A stretch of 11,295 bases of DNA from positions 1 through 11,295 of the forward strand of contig FR882597.1 of assembly GCA_000435715.1 (NCBI GenBank), given 5' to 3'. The stretch is from Firmicutes bacterium CAG:145 (GTDB lineage Bacteria > Bacillota > Clostridia > Peptostreptococcales > Anaerovoracaceae). Shown here piece after piece: positions 6,699 through 11,295 of the stretch. The position numbers were made by a program, and so were the translations under genes. The notes beneath the pieces were generated by a model. The model was not told where the DNA came from. It saw only the letters and a program-made list of their open reading frames with translations, and searched no databases. Position 1 is the first letter of the stretch; each line of letters opens with the position of its first letter.

Positions 6699-8135
6699 TT
6701 ATCTGGGCAGAATAAATGTGAAGCAGCTTCCGACGCCGGGAGTGGATTCGACTTCCATACGGCCTTTGTGGAGGCGGGCAATCTCCTTTACCATGGAAAG
6801 TCCAAGGCCAAAACTGTTTTCGTGAGTTTCGTGCCGAGACTCATCGGCCATATAGAAACGATTCCATATCTTGTCCATAGCCTCGGGAGCTATGCCTATT
6901 CCGTTGTCTTCTACGCTTAGACGGATGTTTTCGTCCTGCCGACTCAATGTCACCGTGACTTGGTCCCCTTTGCCTATATATTTGACGGCGTTATCGATCA
7001 GATTGCCTAACAGCCTTTCTATCAAATTCTCGTCGGCCTTACAGAAGATTTCCGGGGAAATTTTAGTTTTTAGACTAACGCCGCAGGGAAACAGGATATT
7101 TCTGTCTTCGCATACAGAGCTGACGGTCTTGCTGAGGTCGATAGAGCCAAAGTGAACACGGCTCTGCTTCTGGTCGAGGCGGGCGAAAAACAGAAGCTGA
7201 GAGAGAAGGGCAGAAGCCCGGTCAGCCTGATCTTCTATGGCTTTAAGAGACTCTCTGAAGTCATCTTCATCTTCAGCAAATTTAAGAGCATACTGACAGT
7301 TTGCTTTTATAACAGAAAGCGGCGTCCGAAGCTCATGAGACGCGTCAGAAGTAAATTGCTTCTCTGCATTGAAAGAATCCTCCAGGCGGTCGAACATCTC
7401 ATTGAAAGTCTGTGCCAGGTTTTGTATCTCATCCTTTCCGCTGCGGTCTTTAGTCATATGGCCGTTATCATGGCCGCTGATATCGATCCTTTTAGTCAGA
7501 TCCCGGCTGTCTGCTATTTCTCTTGCTGCAGAATCTATGGCGCCGATAGGCAGAAACGATCTTTTCGTTATGACGTATCCTCCCACCAGGGCTGCTGCCG
7601 CTATGACAGGAATGAGCCAGATAAACAGGCGTACCATATTATACAGCACATTGGTGCTTTCTCTTTCAGAGACGAAGCCTCTGAGCCAGAGCCCGTCAAG
7701 GTTATTACCTGAAAGCTGCTTTTCGTATACATAGAATTTTTCTCCGTCTGCCTTTATCGTGCCTACGGCAGCATAAGAAAAGGCCTGGCTGCCGTTGAGT
7801 CTTACGGGAAGTTCTCCGTAGAGCAGATTATTGTCTGAATCTATGAGAGCAGTGTATATCCCTTCGCTGTAGTTTAAAAAATCGTCGTCAATCTCGAGAA
7901 CGCCTCCGTTATAGGAGAGGAAAAAATCCTGAGCTTCTCGCTCTCCCGATACGCTGCTTCTGTACTCTATCTCCTGAGCGTTGGAAGATACAGTGTCCAC
8001 TAGTCGTTCTTGTATGCTCTGATCGAGGACCTGGCGGCTTATGAAAAAGTTTACCGCGCTTGTTCCGACGACCATTATGATCATCGCTGCGGTAAACCAG
8101 ATCATTATCTTCATCTTGATGGAAATCCTTTTCAC
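6699..8135 (-). CDS. Sensor histidine kinase, two-component system
   Basis: This is a 478-residue membrane kinase that would sense an envelope signal and phosphorylate the neighbouring response regulator. A membrane helix at about 10-33 and another at about 167-189 enclose an extracytoplasmic sensor domain of about 130 residues with no motif I recognise. A HAMP linker follows (about 190-258), with a Gly/His/Asp-rich stretch near 219-234. The phosphoacceptor H267 lies in SDASHELRTPLS. The ATPase domain has the N-box LLGNLIDNAVKY (375-386), the G1 box VEDNGIGI (408-415), an F-box at RFYMAD, and the G2 box FGLGLSM (442-448). All catalytic boxes are present, so it should be active. The GTG start at 8135 lies 7 bases past the response regulator stop, with AGGTG just upstream; ATG 8114 is an alternative that shortens the N-terminus by seven residues. 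Confidence 0.95.
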   Translation of the reverse strand: MKRISIKMKIMIWFTAAMIIMVVGTSAVNFFISRQVLDQSIQERLVDTVSSNAQEIEYRSSVSGEREAQDFFLSYNGGVLEIDDDFLNYSEGIYTALIDSDNNLLYGELPVRLNGSQAFSYAAVGTIKADGEKFYVYEKQLSGNNLDGLWLRGFVSERESTNVLYNMVRLFIWLIPVIAAAALVGGYVITKRSFLPIGAIDSAAREIADSRDLTKRIDISGHDNGHMTKDRSGKDEIQNLAQTFNEMFDRLEDSFNAEKQFTSDASHELRTPLSVIKANCQYALKFAEDEDDFRESLKAIEDQADRASALLSQLLFFARLDQKQSRVHFGSIDLSKTVSSVCEDRNILFPCGVSLKTKISPEIFCKADENLIERLLGNLIDNAVKYIGKGDQVTVTLSRQDENIRLSVEDNGIGIAPEAMDKIWNRFYMADESRHETHENSFGLGLSMVKEIARLHKGRMEVESTPGVGSCFTFILPR

Positions 8136-8142
8136 GGCGCAC

Positions 8143-8814
8143 CTACTTTTCTCTTAAAACATAGCCGGATCCCCGGACGGTATGTATCAGCTTCGGCTCA
8201 AAATCATCGTCCATCTTTTTTCGCAGATAACGGATATATACGTCGACGGCGTTGGTGCCTCCTTCGTATTCGTAGTTCCAGAGATTGTTCTCTATCATGT
8301 CTCTGGTGAGAACCCGGCCCTTATTTCTCATAAGATATTCGAGGAGAGAGAACTCTTTGGCCGAAAGAGCTATATCCTTTTCGCCGCGCCGGCATGACCT
8401 TGAAGATACGTCCAAGGTGAGATCGGCGGCAGTAAAAATATTGGAAGCATTGCCCGCAGTCTTACGCGTCATAGCTCTGATTCTGGCCAGAAGTTCATCA
8501 AAAGAAAACGGCTTAATCAGATAGTCGTTTCCGCCCAGGTCTAGGCCCCTGACCCTATCTTCGATAGAGTCTCTGGCGGTGAGAAACAATACGGGCGTTG
8601 CATTTTTTACCGAACGCATTTCCCTGAGAACGGCAAAGCCGTCTTTTTTAGGCATCATGACATCCAGAATCACGGCGTCGTAGTCGGCCATATCCATAAA
8701 ATCAAGAGCCTCCTGCCCGTCATAACAACTATCTGCCGAATACCCTTCTGACGTCAGATGCTTAGTTATTATCTTGTTCAGATCCTTCTGATCTTCGCAG
8801 ACAAGTATCCTCAT
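8143..8814 (-). CDS. OmpR/PhoB-family response regulator
   Basis: This 223-residue DNA-binding regulator is the partner of the adjacent kinase. The receiver domain (about 1-115) has the acidic pair E7/D8, the phosphorylation site D51 in LDVMMP, T79 in FLTARD, and K101 in IKPFS. The C-terminal winged helix (about 127-222) has the family sequence LSAKEFSLLEYLMRNKGRVLT (in part) and ends with HTVRGSGYVLREK. All key residues are present. The gene lies 15 bases after the thioredoxin stop and 7 bases before the kinase start, so the three form one transcript. The site before ATG 8814 is weak (GAGAT), so translation may depend on coupling. This family usually binds two 6-base half-sites with an 11-bp period, the arrangement seen in the promoters at 6604-6621 and 9193-9210. 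Confidence 0.96.
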   Translation of the reverse strand: MRILVCEDQKDLNKIITKHLTSEGYSADSCYDGQEALDFMDMADYDAVILDVMMPKKDGFAVLREMRSVKNATPVLFLTARDSIEDRVRGLDLGGNDYLIKPFSFDELLARIRAMTRKTAGNASNIFTAADLTLDVSSRSCRRGEKDIALSAKEFSLLEYLMRNKGRVLTRDMIENNLWNYEYEGGTNAVDVYIRYLRKKMDDDFEPKLIHTVRGSGYVLREK

Positions 8815-8829
8815 AAGTATCTCACATCT

Positions 8830-9132
8830 CTACAGTAATTGCAGAAGCTCCTCTTTTGATATCAGGCCTATGGACTTCTTTGCTATCTGACCGCTTTTGA
8901 ATAGTATAAGAGTAGGTATACTCATGACGCCGTAACGCATGGCAAGCTCTGATTCCTGATCTATGTTTACTTTGCAGAATTTGACGTCCTCTCTTTCCTT
9001 AGCCGCCTCATCCACTATTGGCGAAAGCATCTTGCACGGAGTACACCATGCCGCCCAAAAATCCACCAATACAGGGCCGTCGGCCTCAAGTACTTCTTTC
9101 TCGAAATTAACTGCAGTTACCGTATTTACCAT
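8830..9132 (-). CDS. trxA: Thioredoxin with CTPC active site
   Basis: This 100-residue protein is a complete single-domain thioredoxin that would reduce protein disulfides in the cytoplasm; no signal peptide or membrane helix is visible. The fold markers are D24 in VLVDFWA, the active site W29-C30-T31-P32-C33-K34, and the cis-proline P73 in SIPT. The usual motif is CGPC; Thr at the second position is less common and could shift the redox potential or partner choice. An extra cysteine, C53, lies outside the active site. The ATG at 9132 has an AAAGGAGGAG site about 7 bases upstream. It is the first gene of an operon with the response regulator and kinase, an uncommon partnership that hints at a redox or envelope-disulfide role for the system. 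Confidence 0.95.
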   Translation of the reverse strand: MVNTVTAVNFEKEVLEADGPVLVDFWAAWCTPCKMLSPIVDEAAKEREDVKFCKVNIDQESELAMRYGVMSIPTLILFKSGQIAKKSIGLISKEELLQLL

Positions 9133-9172
9133 GTTAAACTCCTCCTTTGTTTTTTCGCAATGCTTTAACCAT

Positions 9173-9178
9173 ATTATA
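9173..9178 (-). promoter_or_regulatory. -10 element of the thioredoxin operon promoter
   Basis: A perfect TATAAT lies on the minus strand 40 bases before the thioredoxin ATG. With a 17-base spacer the -35 region falls in the direct repeat at 9193-9210 and does not match TTGACA, so activation by a regulator bound there is plausible. Confidence 0.65.
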
Positions 9179-9192
9179 CCCTAAATCAGAAA

Positions 9193-9210
9193 GATTAAAA
9201 TAGTATTAAA
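9193..9210. promoter_or_regulatory. Candidate response-regulator site, GATTAAA-N5-ATTAAA
   Basis: GATTAAA (9193-9199) and ATTAAA (9205-9210) form a direct repeat with 11-bp period between two divergent -10 elements, 14 bases from the thioredoxin one and 13 bases from the RND one. The same arrangement occurs at 6604-6621 before the PepSY gene, preceded by AA in both places. Binding by the local response regulator is inferred. Confidence 0.5.
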
Positions 9211-9220
9211 GGATAATTTG

Positions 9221-9229
9221 TGCTATAAT
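9221..9229 (+). promoter_or_regulatory. Extended -10 promoter of the RND gene
   Basis: TGCTATAAT has a perfect -10 (9224-9229) and the TG extension one base upstream. No good -35 is found at 16-18 bases, which the extended -10 or an activator at 9193-9210 could offset. The likely transcript start is about 9236, giving a leader of about 30 bases. Confidence 0.7.
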
Positions 9230-9266
9230 TAAAGCCATATTGACTGACAAGGGGGACATGATAAGA

Positions 9267-11295
9267 ATGCCTAAATACAGCGTAAAAAAACCCATGACGG
9301 TTTTTGTCGTTATAGTAATAATAATAGCACTGGGAGTAGTTTCTCTGCTTGGAATGACTCCGGATCTGATGCCCAGCATAGATCTGCCGTATGTAGTCGT
9401 GATGACTACGTATCCGGGAGCTACGCCCCAGGAGGTCGAGACTTCCGTCACAAAACCTCTGGAACAGGGGCTGGCTACGGTGGAGAATCTAAAGAGTATG
9501 CAGTCCATATCGGGGGCCAATTACTCTCTGGTCATAATGGAATTTGAGAACGGGACAAATATGGACACTTCCGTGGTCAATATCCTTCAGAGCACGGACT
9601 TGATAGAAGGGTCATGGGATGAGGCTATAGGTTCCCCTTACATAATGAAAATAAATCCTAACATGATGCCCATAACGGTGGCGGCAGTAGACATGGAGGG
9701 ATATTCTACAGAGGAACTTTCATCCTTTGTCAGAGATACTCTCATGAGCCAGCTTGAGGGCACTACGGGCGTAGCCAGCATAAGCACCGGAGGCATGGTG
9801 GAGTCCAAGATAAACGTATCTATAAATGAAGATAAGATAGAAGCGCTGAACCAGAAGCTTCTCAGTCAGGCCAACGGCTCGCTGGCTTCGGCAAGAGCGC
9901 AGGTCACTTCCGGAATTTCCAAGATCAATCAGGCCGAAGCTCAGCTCTCTCAGGCAAAGACAGAGCTTGACAAGGCAAAAGACGGAGCATATGATCAGCT
10001 GGCCTCTATAAATGCCGAGATCGATGCGGCGGTAGCGGCCGCCAGCGCTCTTCCTGCTCAGATATCGGCGCTGGAAGGGCAGAAGATGGCCTTAGAAGCG
10101 CAGCTTTCGTCGGGAAGCGGAGACGCTATGGAGCTGCAGCAGCAGATCGCAAGTCTGACCATGCAGATACAGGCTCTCAAGGCTGCCAGCGATGAAGCCC
10201 AACTGAAAGTAGAGAATCTGAAGCAGGCCTATAAAGAGGCGGAGAAGGGGACATATGAGGCTCAGGACACTTTCAGCGATTCATACAGAGAGCTTGAGGA
10301 GGCTCAGGCTCAGATCGCGAGTCAGAAGAGCCAGCTTAACAGCGCCCTTTCTCAGATAAATACGGCGGGCAACGCCGCTTTGGCGAAAGCCAACCTGGGA
10401 TCTATGATAACCATGGATACCATATCGGGCATCTTGCAGGGGCAGAACTTCTCTATGCCGGCAGGATATATTCAGGATGATACGGCCAGATATCTGGTCA
10501 GCGTAGGCGATGAACTGACGACCCCAGAAGATATAGAAGGGCTGCTGCTCTTCAATGTCCAGGGCATAGGAGATATACATCTCAGCGATGTGGCAGATGT
10601 GTTCGTAGCCGATAACAGCGACTCGGTATATGCCAGTATAAACGGCAATCCGGGAGTAATGCTTACTTTTTCCAAACAGTCTAACTATCCGACGGCTACC
10701 GTATCGGGCAATATAAGCGATAAATTTGATGAACTCTCTGATCGGTATGAGGGTCTGACCTTTACTACCATGATGGACCAGGGAGACTACATCTATCTCA
10801 TAATAGGAGCCATAGCAGAAAGCCTCGGATACGGAGCGCTGTTTGCCGTAATAGTTCTGCTCCTGTTCTTAAGGGATATAAAGCCGACGCTGATAACGCT
10901 TTTGAGCATACCGGTGAGCATAATGTTTGCTATAATGCTGATGTATTTCTCGGGGGTCACTCTCAACATGATCTCTCTGTCGGGACTGGCAGTGGCTGTA
11001 GGAATGTTGGTCGACAATTCCATAGTAGTAATAGAAAACACTTTCAGGCTCAGAAGAATGGGCGTGCCGGCTAAGAAAGCCGCAGTGGCCGGGGCTAAAC
11101 AGGTATCCGGCGCTATAGCCTCTTCAACGCTGACTACGGTCTGCGTGTTTGCTCCTATAGTATTTGTTCAGGGCATAACCAGAGAGCTGTTTACCGATAT
11201 GGCTCTGACCATAACATATTCGCTCCTGGCAAGTCTGGTGATAGCGTTGACTCTGGTTCCTGCCATGTCGTCTATGATGTTCAGAAATGAAATGA
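9267..11295 (+). CDS. RND-family efflux permease with coiled-coil insertion, 3' end outside window
   Basis: The frame is open for 676 codons from ATG 9267 to the right edge and covers roughly the first half of an RND (AcrB/SwrC-like) pump. These pumps use proton flow to move hydrophobic or amphiphilic compounds out of the membrane. The start MPKYSVKKPMTVFV, first helix (about 10-30), and then DLMPSIDLPYVVVMTTYPGA are family-typical. After the large extracellular loop come helices from about 520 on, including GMLVDNSIVVIEN (579-591). Here AcrB has two aspartates for proton relay; this protein keeps D583 but has N584. Residues about 195-370 are an Ala/Gln/Ser/Glu-rich coiled coil inserted in the first extracellular domain, absent in AcrB. 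ATG 9258 is a competing start only 2 bases from the GGGGG ribosome site; 9267 is 11 bases away and gives the usual N-terminus. The gene is divergent from the thioredoxin-kinase operon. Confidence 0.93.
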   Translation, partial: MPKYSVKKPMTVFVVIVIIIALGVVSLLGMTPDLMPSIDLPYVVVMTTYPGATPQEVETSVTKPLEQGLATVENLKSMQSISGANYSLVIMEFENGTNMDTSVVNILQSTDLIEGSWDEAIGSPYIMKINPNMMPITVAAVDMEGYSTEELSSFVRDTLMSQLEGTTGVASISTGGMVESKINVSINEDKIEALNQKLLSQANGSLASARAQVTSGISKINQAEAQLSQAKTELDKAKDGAYDQLASINAEIDAAVAAASALPAQISALEGQKMALEAQLSSGSGDAMELQQQIASLTMQIQALKAASDEAQLKVENLKQAYKEAEKGTYEAQDTFSDSYRELEEAQAQIASQKSQLNSALSQINTAGNAALAKANLGSMITMDTISGILQGQNFSMPAGYIQDDTARYLVSVGDELTTPEDIEGLLLFNVQGIGDIHLSDVADVFVADNSDSVYASINGNPGVMLTFSKQSNYPTATVSGNISDKFDELSDRYEGLTFTTMMDQGDYIYLIIGAIAESLGYGALFAVIVLLLFLRDIKPTLITLLSIPVSIMFAIMLMYFSGVTLNMISLSGLAVAVGMLVDNSIVVIENTFRLRRMGVPAKKAAVAGAKQVSGAIASSTLTTVCVFAPIVFVQGITRELFTDMALTITYSLLASLVIALTLVPAMSSMMFRNEM

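Noticed and set aside
7152..7712. Plus-strand open frame of 186 codons opposite the histidine kinase
   Set aside because: It is antisense to the H-box and HAMP region of an intact kinase and has no ribosome site or domain.
9258..9266. ATG 9258 as start of the RND permease
   Set aside because: It lies only 2 bases after the GGGGG site and adds MIR before the family-typical MPKYSVKKP. It is not excluded, but less likely than 9267.

Overview
The window looks like chromosomal DNA of a low-to-mid GC anaerobic Firmicute (class Clostridia). This rests on the gene content: an ECF-type importer, an RND pump of the Gram-positive kind, a PepSY lipoprotein-like envelope protein, an OmpR-type two-component system, strong AGGAGG ribosome sites and A/T-rich promoters. 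No rRNA, tRNA, CRISPR array, transposase or integrase gene was seen, so the genus is not settled.

Two blocks of different character meet at about 5567-5892. The left block (1-5566) is an uptake cassette. On the minus strand, in transcription order, it has an ECF substrate-binding membrane protein (3656-4267, Trep_Strep/MptD type), the ECF coupling membrane protein EcfT (2934-3659), a double ATPase with two ABC domains in one chain (1465-2937), and an ABC exporter-fold permease-ATPase fusion that runs off the left edge (1-1461). The four genes are coupled by ATGA or TTGA overlaps or a 3-base gap. A divergent AraC-family regulator (4455-5566, plus strand) sits next to them. By comparison with known siderophore loci (an AraC regulator plus exporter-fold importers such as YbtPQ), import of a metallophore or another small molecule is the most likely role; the substrate cannot be read from the sequence. 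The regulator is broken here: a 146-base tandem duplication shifts its frame, and removing one copy restores an uninterrupted 321-codon gene.

The junction (5567-5892) has no convincing gene. It holds a perfect 20-bp palindrome, a nearby imperfect hairpin and a strong bidirectional terminator.

The right block (5893-11295) looks like an envelope-stress module and uses ATA for isoleucine far more than the left block does. On the minus strand are thioredoxin, response regulator and histidine kinase genes in one operon (9132 down to 6699) with a terminator, followed by a separately promoted membrane-anchored protein with two PepSY domains (5893-6549). Divergent from thioredoxin is an RND-family efflux permease (9267 to beyond the right edge) with a long coiled-coil insertion. 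A shared direct repeat, GATTAAA-N5-ATTAAA with an 11-bp period, occurs in the PepSY promoter and in the thioredoxin/RND divergent promoter region. This fits an OmpR/PhoB-family regulator and suggests, as inference, that the local two-component system controls the whole block.

The points most worth a second look are the duplicated and frameshifted AraC regulator, the shared 11-bp-period repeat that links the right-hand genes, and the coiled-coil insertion in the RND pump.
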